From contig CAWIXB010000001.1 of NCBI GenBank assembly GCA_963839955.1, forward strand, positions 186,001-250,000: 64,000 bases of DNA, given 5' to 3'. A program made the position numbers and the translations under genes. A model generated the notes under the pieces. The model did not search any database, had not been told where the DNA came from, and worked only from the letters and a program-made list of their open reading frames with translations. This document shows, in pieces, positions 1-7,347 of the stretch (within the stretch, counting starts at the first letter, position 1; each line of letters opens with the position of its first letter). The DNA is from CAWIXB01 sp963839955 (lineage in GTDB: Bacteria > Actinomycetota > Actinomycetes > JACCUZ01).

Positions 1-982
1 AGACGCGCAGGCTGGTCTCCCTCGAGTTCTCGGGGTGCGGCTCCGCGACCTTCTCGGCCGAGACGCTCTCCGGAGGGTCGGCGAGAGCCCGTTCCGCGTC
101 CTCGACGGCGCGCTGGATCTGCTCTGCCGCACGACGTTCGGCCTCTTCGCGGACGGCCTGCTCGGCCTCCGCGAGTTCGGCAGCTTCGAGCGCGACGACC
201 GACAGGACGAGCTCGGTGGTCGCGACGGCGGCGTCGTCGACCTCAGGGGCCTCCGTTGCCGTGCCGGCCGGGGTTGCGGCGGCACCCGTTTCGAGCAGGC
301 CGGCCGCGGCGAGCGCCATGACGACCTGGCCGGTCTCGTAGAGGGTGAAGCCGCACTCGCTGGCGAGCTGGGCCACCGAGCGGGTGCCGTCGACCTTGCA
401 GTACAGCGCCCACTCGTTGCCGCCGAGGGCATCGTCGGCGGGGGGAGCGCCCGGCGCGTGCCAGGGCATGGCGTCCGGGCCGCCGGTCGCAGCGACGATG
501 GCCTCCCACGTGACCGCGCGGTCGCGCAGCTCGTCCATCAGCTTCGCCACCGACGTGGGAGGGGCGACGTCCTGGCGGGTCTTACGGCCCTTCTTGAACT
601 TCCATGCGGCCACCGGCCAGCCGAGCAGGTCGGCCAGCGCGTCCTTGAGGTGCTCGACCACGAACTCCTCGACCACGGCCAGGTCGACGTAGTCAAGGTG
701 CACCAGCAGCTCGCCGAGGCGCCAGCCCTGCAGCTCGGTGCGTTGGATCTCGAGCGCTTCGGCCAGGGCCTCGGGAGCCAGGGCGCCGCGCGAGAGCAGG
801 CGTACGCCGAGCATGGTGCGCCGGCCGGGAACGAACACGGAGTAGATCTCGCCGTCGCGCAGGTAGACCTCGGCCTCGTCGCCCTGCTGGTCGCGGACGC
901 GCAGGCACCCGGTCGCGGCTTCGTCGGCCAGCTTGGTCAGCACGGCCTCGAGGGAGTCGGCGAGCACGACGGGCTCTGGCAC
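1..982 (-). CDS. DUF4388 domain-containing protein (3' end cut by window edge)
   Basis: The reading frame starts at a GTG whose upstream bases contain AAGGGAG, a good ribosome binding site, and runs off the left edge without a stop (at least 327 codons). The N-terminal part (about residues 8-110) looks like a DUF4388 domain, which in other bacteria accompanies gliding, GTPase or c-di-GMP related proteins; the motif YLRDGEIYSV is typical. After residue 240 the protein becomes Ala/Glu-rich with predicted helix or coiled coil (AEAEQAVREEAERRAAEQ). No membrane segment or signal peptide is seen. It is divergent from the BKACE gene, with a 139-bp gap holding a 12-bp palindrome. The exact role is unknown. 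Confidence 0.75.
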   Translation of the reverse strand, partial: MPEPVVLADSLEAVLTKLADEAATGCLRVRDQQGDEAEVYLRDGEIYSVFVPGRRTMLGVRLLSRGALAPEALAEALEIQRTELQGWRLGELLVHLDYVDLAVVEEFVVEHLKDALADLLGWPVAAWKFKKGRKTRQDVAPPTSVAKLMDELRDRAVTWEAIVAATGGPDAMPWHAPGAPPADDALGGNEWALYCKVDGTRSVAQLASECGFTLYETGQVVMALAAAGLLETGAAATPAGTATEAPEVDDAAVATTELVLSVVALEAAELAEAEQAVREEAERRAAEQIQRAVEDAERALADPPESVSAEKVAEPHPENSRETSLRV

Positions 983-1083
983 GGCGGCTCCCTTCGCGAG
1001 AAATGGGTCGGCACGGCGTTCGACCGGCGTCTGAGCACATGCCCGGTCCCCTGAGGCATCGGCAGGAGCCGACCGGGTGTTTA

Positions 1084-1095
1084 GCCCAATTGGGC
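1084..1095. promoter_or_regulatory. 12-bp perfect palindrome between divergent genes
   Basis: GCCCAATTGGGC is a perfect palindrome in the gap between the DUF4388 gene and the BKACE gene, 26 bp upstream of the BKACE start. Position and symmetry fit an operator for a dimeric regulator, but no second copy was found and the regulator is unknown. Confidence 0.3.
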
Positions 1096-1121
1096 GTCAG
1101 CCTCGTGGGACCATCACCCCC

Positions 1122-1976
1122 ATGAGCGCTCCGCCGCGCACGATGATCACCGTGGCTCCGACGGGGGCCGAGACGGCGAAGGCGGACGCTCCTGGGCTCC
1201 CGGTCACGCTGGCCGAGCTGGTCGCGGCTGCGCAGGCCTGCGAGCAGGCCGGGGCCGCCATGGTCCACGTGCACATCCGCGACGACGCGGCGGAGCCCAC
1301 GCTCGATCTCGGGCGGCTGCGCGAGACGGTCGCCGCGCTGCGGGCGAGCACCACCCTCGTCGTCCAGCTCAGCACCGGCGGGGCGGTGACCGACCCCTTC
1401 GAGCACCGGCTGCGCGTCCTCGACGCCGAGCCCGACTCCTGCTCCCTTACCTGCGGCACGGTGAACTTCGGCGACGACGTCTTCTCGAACCCCTGGCCCT
1501 TCATGGCCGAGCTCTACCAGCTCGCCCAGGCCCGCGAGGTCGTGCCCGAGTTCGAGCTCTTCGACCTCGGCCAGGTCGCCGCGCTGCACCGCCTTCTCGA
1601 CACCTACGGCCCGCCGTACGGCGGGCAGGTGCACGCCGACCTCGTGATGGGCGTCCCCGGCGGCATGCCCGGGACGGCGGCCGCGCTGGTCGCCACGGTC
1701 CAGGCGCTGCCCACGGGCGCCTCCTGGTCGGCGACCGGCGTCGGCCGTACGTCGCTGCCGGTGTCCCTCGCCGCCCTGTCCGCCGGGGGCCATCTCCGGG
1801 TCGGCATGGAGGACACCCTGACCTTCGCCCGGGGCCGCCCTGTCGCGGATAACGCCGAGCTTGTTGCACGCGCGGCTACGCTCTGTGAAGTGGCCCAGAG
1901 ACCACCCATGACGCCGGACGAGGCCCGCGCCCTGCTCCACGTCAAGGACCGCCACCCGGCTCGCGTCGCCGGCTGA
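1122..1976 (+). CDS. Beta-keto acid cleavage enzyme (BKACE, DUF849 family)
   Basis: This 284-residue TIM-barrel protein belongs to the family of 3-keto-5-aminohexanoate cleavage enzyme (Kce). The family condenses a beta-keto acid with acetyl-CoA to give acetoacetate and a new CoA ester, using a zinc ion. Family metal residues can be located: Glu17 in the N-terminal TGAE, His49 and His51 in VHVHIRDD, and a late Glu in the GMED motif. The downstream ATG at 1122 was chosen because MSAPPRTMITVAPTGAE matches the usual short N-terminus; an in-frame ATG at 1077 would add 15 residues across the palindrome. The substrate cannot be read from the sequence; there are no lysine-fermentation neighbours. 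Confidence 0.85.
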   Translation: MSAPPRTMITVAPTGAETAKADAPGLPVTLAELVAAAQACEQAGAAMVHVHIRDDAAEPTLDLGRLRETVAALRASTTLVVQLSTGGAVTDPFEHRLRVLDAEPDSCSLTCGTVNFGDDVFSNPWPFMAELYQLAQAREVVPEFELFDLGQVAALHRLLDTYGPPYGGQVHADLVMGVPGGMPGTAAALVATVQALPTGASWSATGVGRTSLPVSLAALSAGGHLRVGMEDTLTFARGRPVADNAELVARAATLCEVAQRPPMTPDEARALLHVKDRHPARVAG

Positions 1977-2007
1977 CCGAAACGTCACGAGGAAGCACGG
2001 AGACGAG

Positions 2008-2565
2008 ATGACCACCCAGCCAATGTCCGGGGGACGCCGGCGCATCGACCGCGTGCTGGCGAACGACTTCCTGGAAAGCCTCGAGTCGCTCGAGCTCGCC
2101 GAGGTCCGCTCGCGCCGCCGCGATGCCGAGCAGGAGGAAGCCGACCTGTCCTACGCACGACGGATGCTCCAGGGACGCATGGACATCCTGCGCGCCGAGC
2201 AGGCGCGCCGGGCCGGCGGTGAGGCCGTCGCCGACGAGAAGGTCGTCGACAAGCTCTCGCAGATCCTGTCCGACTCCTCGCGCGCCGACCGCGGGCTCGG
2301 GCGCTTCCTCACCGTCGAGCCCAGCCGCGTCGACGAGCACCGCCGCGACGTCGAGCAGGTCATCTCCGACGTCGGCATCTCCGACGTCGAGGGTCACACC
2401 GACGACGAGCTGCGCGACGCGCTGGCACGTCTCGAGGACACCGAGCACGCCGTCTCCGTGACGCGCTCTGTCGTACAGGACGCGATGGACGCCCTCACGG
2501 CGGAGGTCGCCCGCCGCTACAAGTCGGGTGCGGCCAACGTCGAGGACCTGCTCGCCGGGCGGTGA
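2008..2565 (+). CDS. rsiG: Cyclic-di-GMP-dependent anti-sigma factor RsiG
   Basis: This 185-residue helical protein carries both copies of the RsiG ligand motif E-x3-S-x2-R-x3-Q-x3-D: Glu44-Ser48-Arg51-Gln55-Asp59 and Glu146-Ser150-Arg153-Gln157-Asp161. In Streptomyces RsiG these two antiparallel helices clamp a c-di-GMP dimer and let the protein hold the sigma factor WhiG inactive. The motif match is exact in both copies, so c-di-GMP binding is well supported; the partner sigma factor is not in this window. A GGAG site precedes the ATG. The gene lies between the BKACE and asparaginase genes, all on the same strand with short gaps. In non-sporulating actinobacteria the WhiG partner is linked to motility genes; that role is inference here. 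Confidence 0.9.
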   Translation: MTTQPMSGGRRRIDRVLANDFLESLESLELAEVRSRRRDAEQEEADLSYARRMLQGRMDILRAEQARRAGGEAVADEKVVDKLSQILSDSSRADRGLGRFLTVEPSRVDEHRRDVEQVISDVGISDVEGHTDDELRDALARLEDTEHAVSVTRSVVQDAMDALTAEVARRYKSGAANVEDLLAGR

Positions 2566-2588
2566 GCACGCCCCTCTAGGGTCGCCGG

Positions 2589-3536
2589 GTGAGTCAGTCG
2601 GAGGTGCTCGTCGAGGTCGTCCGCTCGGACTTCGTCGAAGGGTGGCACCGCGGCTCGGTGGTGGGACTGGCCGCCGACGGCGACGTGGCCTTCGCGCTCG
2701 GCGACGTGACCTCGCCGGTCTACCCGCGCTCCTCCAACAAGCCGATGCAAGCCGTCGGCATGCTGCGGGCCGGGCTCGACCTCGACGGCGAGCTGTTGTC
2801 GCTGGCCTGCGCCAGCCACTCGGGCGAGCCGTTTCACATCGAGGGCGTACGCCGGATCCTCGCGGCTGCCGGGCTGCCCGAGTCGGCGCTGCGGACGCCG
2901 CCGGAGCTGCCGGTCGACGAGGAGGAGCGGCTGGCGTTCGTCGCCGGTGGCGGGCAGCCCGCGCCGATCCTGATGAACTGCTCCGGCAAGCACGCCGCCA
3001 TGCTCGCCACGTGCGTCGCCAACGGGTGGGACACGGCGAGCTATCCCGACCCGCAGCACCCCCTGCAGGAGGCGCTGCGCGCCACGGTCGAGGACCTGGC
3101 CGGCGAGAAGGTGTTGCACGTCGGGGTGGACGGCTGCGGTGCTCCGCTTTTCGCGCTCAGCCTCACCGGGCTAGCCGGCGCGTTCCGCGCGATCTCCACC
3201 GCGCCCGTGGGCACCGACGAGCGACGGGTGGCCGACGCGATCCGGGCCCACCCGGAGTGGCTCGGCGGCACCCGGCGCGACGTCACCCAGCTGGTCGCCG
3301 GCATCCCCGGCCTGGTGGCCAAAGACGGCGCCGAGGGCGTCTACGCCGCGGCCCTGCCGGACGGCCGGGCGGTCGCCCTCAAGATCGACGATGGCGGCCA
3401 GCGGGCCCGGCCGCCAGTGATGTCGGCGGCGCTGCGCCGCCTCGGCGTCGACGAAGCGGTCCTCGATGAGCTCGCGACGGCGCCGTTGCTCGGCGGCGGT
3501 CAGCCGGTCGGGACGTTGCGCTTCTGCGGCTGGTGA
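2589..3536 (+). CDS. L-asparaginase, Rhizobium AnsA type (asparaginase II family)
   Basis: The 315-residue product belongs to the Rhizobium etli ReAV/AnsA type of asparaginase, which hydrolyses asparagine to aspartate and ammonia and is unrelated to the E. coli enzymes. The two Ser-Lys active-site motifs are seen: RSSNKP (Ser48, Lys51) and the zinc-site motif CSGKH (Cys131-His135), with a second cysteine in VDGCGAP. There is no signal peptide, so it should act in the cytoplasm. The GTG start is 23 bp after rsiG. Its 3' end overlaps the convergent dehydratase gene by 37 bp. Confidence 0.9.
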   Translation: MSQSEVLVEVVRSDFVEGWHRGSVVGLAADGDVAFALGDVTSPVYPRSSNKPMQAVGMLRAGLDLDGELLSLACASHSGEPFHIEGVRRILAAAGLPESALRTPPELPVDEEERLAFVAGGGQPAPILMNCSGKHAAMLATCVANGWDTASYPDPQHPLQEALRATVEDLAGEKVLHVGVDGCGAPLFALSLTGLAGAFRAISTAPVGTDERRVADAIRAHPEWLGGTRRDVTQLVAGIPGLVAKDGAEGVYAAALPDGRAVALKIDDGGQRARPPVMSAALRRLGVDEAVLDELATAPLLGGGQPVGTLRFCGW

Positions 3537-4501
3537 ACCAGCACGTCGGCGAGCAGCGCCGGGTCGACCGAACCGCCTGAGACCACGGCGGCCACCGTTG
3601 CGCCCGCCGGGTGCTCGACGACGCCGGAGAGCCAGGCCGCCGTCGCCACCGCACCCGACGGCTCGACGACGAGACGCCCCGCGAGCGCGAGGTGGCGCAT
3701 CGCATCGCGGATCTGCTCCTCCGAGACCGTGACGATGTCGTCGACGTACCGACGCACGTGCTCCCAGGTGTGCACCCCGAGTGCGGTGGTGCGCAGCCCG
3801 TCGGCCACGGTGCGATAGGTCAACGCGGCGTCCCAAGTGACGCGCCGTCCTTCGCGGAGGCTCTCGGCAGCGTCCGCGGCGAGCTCGGGCTCGACGCCGA
3901 CGATCGTCACGTCCGGACGCAGCGACTTGACCGCCGTGGCGATGCCGGAGATGAGCCCGCCGCCGGACACCGGCACGAGGACGACGTCGACGTCGGGCAG
4001 CTGGTCGACGAGCTCGAGTCCGATGGTGCCCTGCCCGGCGATCACGCTCGGATGGTCATAGGGCGGCACGTGCACGAGACCCTGCGCCGCGACGAGCTCC
4101 AGCGGTCGTACGTCGCGTTGGTCAGCCGGCACCAGCTCCACCTCGACGCCCAGCTCACGCACTGCCGCCACCTTCGGCGCCGGAGCGGTGGCGGGCATCA
4201 CGATGACCGCCCGCAGCCCCAGCCGGCGCGCGACCCACGCGACGGCCCGCGCGTGGTTGCCGGACGACTGGGCCACGACGCCGTGCTCGCGTGCCTCGGG
4301 AAGCAGCTGGGCGATCGTGTTGTAGGCACCGCGCAGCTTGAACGCCGCCGTCGGCTGCAGTGACTCTGCCTTGCAGTGCAGCAGCCGGTCCTGGTCGTCC
4401 GGGTGAGGGAGCGCGACGACAGGGGTGCGCAGCGCCAGGCCGGCGATGCGATGCGCGGCCGCCTCGATGTCGGCGAGGCTGACGAGGGTGTCGGTGTCCA
4501 T
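3500..4501 (-). CDS. PLP-dependent threonine/serine dehydratase
   Basis: This fold-type II PLP enzyme (333 residues from the chosen ATG) deaminates threonine or serine to the 2-oxo acid plus ammonia; serine racemases share the fold. The PLP lysine is Lys55 in TAAFKLRGA, the substrate loop is SSGNHARA and the phosphate-binding glycine loop is SGGGLISG. There is no C-terminal ACT regulatory domain, so it resembles the catabolic TdcB type and not feedback-regulated IlvA. The ATG at 4501 was chosen for its AGGA site and because the family starts just before LADIEAA; an upstream ATG at 4579 would add an unconserved stretch. It faces the asparaginase gene tail to tail. Confidence 0.88.
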   Translation of the reverse strand: MDTDTLVSLADIEAAAHRIAGLALRTPVVALPHPDDQDRLLHCKAESLQPTAAFKLRGAYNTIAQLLPEAREHGVVAQSSGNHARAVAWVARRLGLRAVIVMPATAPAPKVAAVRELGVEVELVPADQRDVRPLELVAAQGLVHVPPYDHPSVIAGQGTIGLELVDQLPDVDVVLVPVSGGGLISGIATAVKSLRPDVTIVGVEPELAADAAESLREGRRVTWDAALTYRTVADGLRTTALGVHTWEHVRRYVDDIVTVSEEQIRDAMRHLALAGRLVVEPSGAVATAAWLSGVVEHPAGATVAAVVSGGSVDPALLADVLVHQPQKRNVPTG

Positions 4502-4589
4502 CACGCCATCCTGCACCGACGGTTGTCGGCCCCGATCGCCTGTCGGCATCCATCGCCGGCCCCCTGTGACGGAGGTCACTCCGAAAGAC

Positions 4590-4630
4590 GCTTGCTAAGT
4601 GCTTGCCAGAGTTAGCAAGCGGGGTAAGAC
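4590..4630 (+). promoter_or_regulatory. Inverted repeat and putative promoter of the XRE-hbhA operon
   Basis: GCTTGCTAA (4590-4598) and TTAGCAAGC (4612-4620) form a perfect 9-bp inverted repeat with a 13-bp centre. Inside it lies a possible -35 box TTGCCA (4603-4608), followed after 16 bp by TAAGAC (4625-4630). The ATG of the XRE gene begins 8 bp after that -10 box, so the transcript could be leaderless. A natural reading is autoregulation by the XRE protein, but neither the operator nor the start site is proven. Confidence 0.5.
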
Positions 4631-4637
4631 TAGGGAC

Positions 4638-5075
4638 ATGGCCTCGCTCAAGGTCGGCTCGCTCGGCGAGTTCATCCATGACCAGCGACGCAGCGCGCAG
4701 TACTCGTTGCGTCAACTGGCCGCAGCGACCGGCGTGTCCAACCCATATCTCAGCCAGATCGAGCGAGGACTGAAGAAGCCCAGTGCCGAGGTCCTGCAAC
4801 AGATCGCGAAGGCGTTGCAGATCTCGGCAGAGACGCTCTACGTGCGTGCCGGAATCCTCGAGGAGCGCGACGGCGCCAGTGACGTGGTCGCTGCCGTGCT
4901 CGGAGACACCGCACTCGGCGAACGGCACAAGCGGGTGCTGATCGACATCTACCAGTCGTTCCGCCGCGAACACGCGGACGGCAGCACGAGTACCACGACC
5001 AACCGTCCGACGAAGTCCGCTACCGCTCGCACGACGAGCGCAAGCAAGACAAGCACAGGGAGGAAGAAAGCATGA
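4638..5075 (+). CDS. XRE-family transcriptional regulator upstream of HbhA-like gene
   Basis: The 145-residue protein has an N-terminal Cro/C1-type helix-turn-helix (about residues 5-65, with SLRQLAAATGVSNPYLSQIE). It matches the position and type of M. tuberculosis Rv0474, directly before hbhA. The C-terminal 30 residues are an unusual Thr/Ser/Lys-rich tail that resembles the tail of the next protein. Its stop codon overlaps the start of the next gene (ATGA), so the two are translationally coupled. The ATG at 4638 is preferred over an in-frame ATG at 4599, which lies inside the inverted repeat. It probably controls its own operon (inference). Confidence 0.82.
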   Translation: MASLKVGSLGEFIHDQRRSAQYSLRQLAAATGVSNPYLSQIERGLKKPSAEVLQQIAKALQISAETLYVRAGILEERDGASDVVAAVLGDTALGERHKRVLIDIYQSFRREHADGSTSTTTNRPTKSATARTTSASKTSTGRKKA

Positions 5076-5620
5076 GCACCATCACCCGAAGCAAGCCGTT
5101 CTACGCGGTTGCCGGCGCTGGCGATCTCGCCGTGAAGAAGCTGCGCGAGGTGCCCGGCCGCCTCTCCACGCTCAAGATCGACCGCAAGGACATCGAGTCG
5201 ACCGTGGCCGCCATCCAGGTCGAGACCAAGGCTCTGCCCAGCAGGGCGCAGGCCCTGCCCGCCAAGGCGCAGGACGTCGCGATCGGTCTCGTCGGCGAGG
5301 TCGCCGGCCGCACCGACGCGGTGTACGGCGACCTGGTGGCGCGTGGTCGCAAGATCGCGACGCGCATCCGCCGCCAGAAGTCCACGCAGGACGCCAAGAA
5401 GCAGGCAAGCACCACCGTGCGGCGCACCAAGGCCGCCGGTACCACGGCCCGGAAGGCGACGGCGGACACCCGCAGCTCTGCGCGCGGCACCGCCACGACG
5501 GCGCGCAAGCGGGCCGCCACCACCAAGAAGGCCACCAAGTCGGCCACCACGTCTGCCCGCAAGACCACGTCGGCGGCCAGCGACGCCGCCCGTGACGGCG
5601 CCGACAAGCTCGGTACCTGA
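5072..5620 (+). CDS. HbhA-like heparin-binding haemagglutinin
   Basis: The 182-residue protein has a helical N-terminal half (residues 10-105) with the HbhA-type start (FYAVAGAGDLAVKKLREVP) and a C-terminal half made of Lys/Ala/Thr repeats such as KKATKSATTSARK. In mycobacteria this surface protein binds sulfated glycans through the lysine-rich tail and is also linked to lipid bodies. No signal peptide is visible, as in the mycobacterial protein. Strong support comes from context: XRE regulator before it and a DUF2516 gene after it, as in Rv0474-Rv0476. An adhesin role in this organism is inference; DNA or membrane binding by the basic tail is equally possible. Confidence 0.8.
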   Translation: MSTITRSKPFYAVAGAGDLAVKKLREVPGRLSTLKIDRKDIESTVAAIQVETKALPSRAQALPAKAQDVAIGLVGEVAGRTDAVYGDLVARGRKIATRIRRQKSTQDAKKQASTTVRRTKAAGTTARKATADTRSSARGTATTARKRAATTKKATKSATTSARKTTSAASDAARDGADKLGT

Positions 5621-5666
5621 GCCAGCACCATCCGGCCAGCCCGTCTGGCCGTGCACGTAAAGCAGG

Positions 5667-5705
5667 ACCGGGCCCGCCTCCCAACCGGAGGCGGGCCCGG
5701 TGTTT
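5667..5705 (+). terminator. Rho-independent terminator after hbhA-like gene
   Basis: A perfect 15-bp GC-rich stem (5667-5681 with 5687-5701) around a 5-base loop CAACC is followed by GTTTTC. It ends the XRE-hbhA transcript and separates it from the DUF2516 gene, which starts 23 bp further on. Confidence 0.9.
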
Positions 5706-5727
5706 TCAAGGCGTTAGGCTGACCGCC

Positions 5728-6066
5728 GTGAACGACCTCGTCGGAAGCGTGCAGGCCGTCGTGCTGCTCGTGCTGGGGCTCGGCGCCCTGGGGCTGACCG
5801 GCTTCGCGGCGATCGACGCGACCCGGCACCGCTCCGACCTGTTCCCAGCGGTCGGACGGTTGTCCAAGGGCGCCTGGCTCGGCATCCTCGCCGCCGCCTT
5901 CTTGATCAGCATCGTGTCGTTCAGCTCGCAGGCGACGCTCGGCCTGCTCAACGTGATCGGGGTCATCGCGGCCGGTGTCTACCTCGCCGACGTCCGGCCC
6001 AAGATCAGGGCGATGAAGGGCGGCGGGCGCGGCTCCGGGTCCTACGGTCCCTACGGCCCCTACTGA
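5728..6066 (+). CDS. DUF2516 family membrane protein
   Basis: This 112-residue protein has three predicted membrane segments (about residues 7-27, 49-67 and 70-88) and a Gly/Tyr-rich C-terminus ending GPYGPY. It corresponds to the DUF2516 family, represented by Rv0476 beside hbhA in mycobacteria. Function is unknown. The GTG start follows the strong hbhA terminator by 22 bp, so its promoter must overlap that region or it is read through at low level. The next gene starts 5 bp after its stop. Confidence 0.78.
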   Translation: MNDLVGSVQAVVLLVLGLGALGLTGFAAIDATRHRSDLFPAVGRLSKGAWLGILAAAFLISIVSFSSQATLGLLNVIGVIAAGVYLADVRPKIRAMKGGGRGSGSYGPYGPY

Positions 6067-6071
6067 CGCGC

Positions 6072-6812
6072 GTGAGCGAAGCACACGGTCGCACCCATCG
6101 GCTCGAGCTGTCCGACCAGACGCTGCGTGAGTGGGACGCCACGGTGCTCGACAGCGGGCCCGACGGCGTCGTGCTCGACCGGTCGGCGTTCTATCCCGGC
6201 GGAGGCGGCCAGCCGCCCGACCACGGAGTGCTCGTGTGGGGCGGCGTTCAGACCCGAATCGCGGGAGTGCGCAAGACGGACGACCTCGTGTTGCTGCCCG
6301 TCGAGGATGACCCGCTGCCCCCTGCCGGCACTGCCGTGCGAGGCGCCGTCGAGGACGCCCGCCGCACGGCCCTGATGCGCACCCACTCGGGTCTGCACCT
6401 GCTCTCGGGCGTGGTGTTCCGCGACTTCGGCGCTCTCGTCACCGGCGGGAACATGGAGCCGCTCGAGGCGCGGATGGACTTCAACCTGCCCGAGGTGCCC
6501 GAGGGCTTCAAGGATCGGGTGGCCGAGGCCTGTGCCGTCGAGGTCGCCGCCGACCGCGCGATCGAGGTGAGCAACCTCGGCCGCGAGGAGGCGTTCGCGA
6601 CCCACCCCGATCTCATTCGCACGGCCACCAACCTGTTGCCTCCCGACCTCGAGGTCGTGCGCATCGTCGACATCATCGGTCTCGACACTCAGGCCGACGG
6701 GGGCACCCACGTCGCGTCGACGAAAGCGATCGGGCGGCTCGAGGTGGTGAAGGTGGAGAACAAGGGCAAGGGTTTCCGCCGTCTTCGGGTGCGGTTGGTC
6801 GACGCGGGCTGA
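6072..6812 (+). CDS. Alanyl-tRNA editing protein, AlaX type
   Basis: A 246-residue free-standing homologue of the AlaRS editing domain, which hydrolyses Ser-tRNA(Ala) or Gly-tRNA(Ala). The first zinc motif HxxxH is His105-His109 in THSGLH. The second motif, usually CGGTH, reads DGGTHV, so the cysteine ligand is replaced by Asp; I believe this occurs in other AlaX-M proteins. The N-terminal glycine-rich YPGGGGQPPD loop is typical. The stop codon overlaps the ATG of the macrodomain gene, indicating coupled expression. Confidence 0.88.
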   Translation: MSEAHGRTHRLELSDQTLREWDATVLDSGPDGVVLDRSAFYPGGGGQPPDHGVLVWGGVQTRIAGVRKTDDLVLLPVEDDPLPPAGTAVRGAVEDARRTALMRTHSGLHLLSGVVFRDFGALVTGGNMEPLEARMDFNLPEVPEGFKDRVAEACAVEVAADRAIEVSNLGREEAFATHPDLIRTATNLLPPDLEVVRIVDIIGLDTQADGGTHVASTKAIGRLEVVKVENKGKGFRRLRVRLVDAG

Positions 6813-7336
6813 TGGACGTCACGCTGGCGCTGGGCGACCTCACCGCCGCGGAGGTCGACGTCGTCGTGAACGCAGCGAACTCGTCGCTGCTCGGCGGTGG
6901 CGGCGTCGACGGGGCGATACATCGTCGCGGCGGTCCCGAGATCCTCGCCGAGTGCCGGGCGCTGCGCGACGGCGAGCTGCGCGACGGTCTGCCCGCGGGC
7001 CAGGCGGTCGCGACAACTGCCGGGAAACTGCCGGCTCGCTGGGTGGTGCACACGGTCGGCCCGGTCTACTCCGGGTCCGAGGACCGCTCGGCCGTTCTCG
7101 CGTCGGCTTACCGGGAGTCGTTGAGGGTCGCCGAGCAGCTTGGTGCGCGAACCGTCGCGTTCCCCGCCATCTCCGCCGGCGCCTACGGCTGGCCGCTCGA
7201 CTCCGCCGCCCGGATCGCCGTCTCCACCGTGCGCGCACACGACGCGTCCACGGTGACGGAGGTGCGCTTCGTGCTGTTGGGACAGGAGGCGTACGACGCG
7301 TTCGCCGCCGCGGCCGCCGCTGCCGACCAGGGGTGA
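6812..7336 (+). CDS. Macrodomain protein, probable O-acetyl-ADP-ribose deacetylase
   Basis: The 174-residue protein is a single macrodomain of the YmdB/MacroD group. The signature NAANSSLLGGGGVDGAIH (residues about 20-37) carries the ADP-ribose-binding and catalytic loop, and the second loop PAISAGAYGWP is also clear. Family members remove acetyl from O-acetyl-ADP-ribose or ADP-ribose from proteins. Start and stop are unambiguous because the ATG overlaps the AlaX stop. The functional link to tRNA editing is unclear and may be only co-transcription. Confidence 0.9.
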   Translation: MDVTLALGDLTAAEVDVVVNAANSSLLGGGGVDGAIHRRGGPEILAECRALRDGELRDGLPAGQAVATTAGKLPARWVVHTVGPVYSGSEDRSAVLASAYRESLRVAEQLGARTVAFPAISAGAYGWPLDSAARIAVSTVRAHDASTVTEVRFVLLGQEAYDAFAAAAAAADQG

Positions 7337-7347
7337 CCCGGCGACGG

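Noticed and set aside
35..1054. Long plus-strand frame over the first kilobase
   Set aside because: It is the antisense shadow of the DUF4388 gene, which has a ribosome binding site, recognisable domain and sensible composition.
693..2045. 450-codon minus-strand frame opposite the BKACE gene
   Set aside because: Arg/Gly/Val-rich antisense of a well-recognised enzyme; no motif of its own.
5400..5600. Lysine-rich repeats in the HbhA-like gene considered as a DNA tandem repeat
   Set aside because: The repetition is at the protein level (KKATK/TTARK types) and the DNA units are too diverged to be a tandem array.
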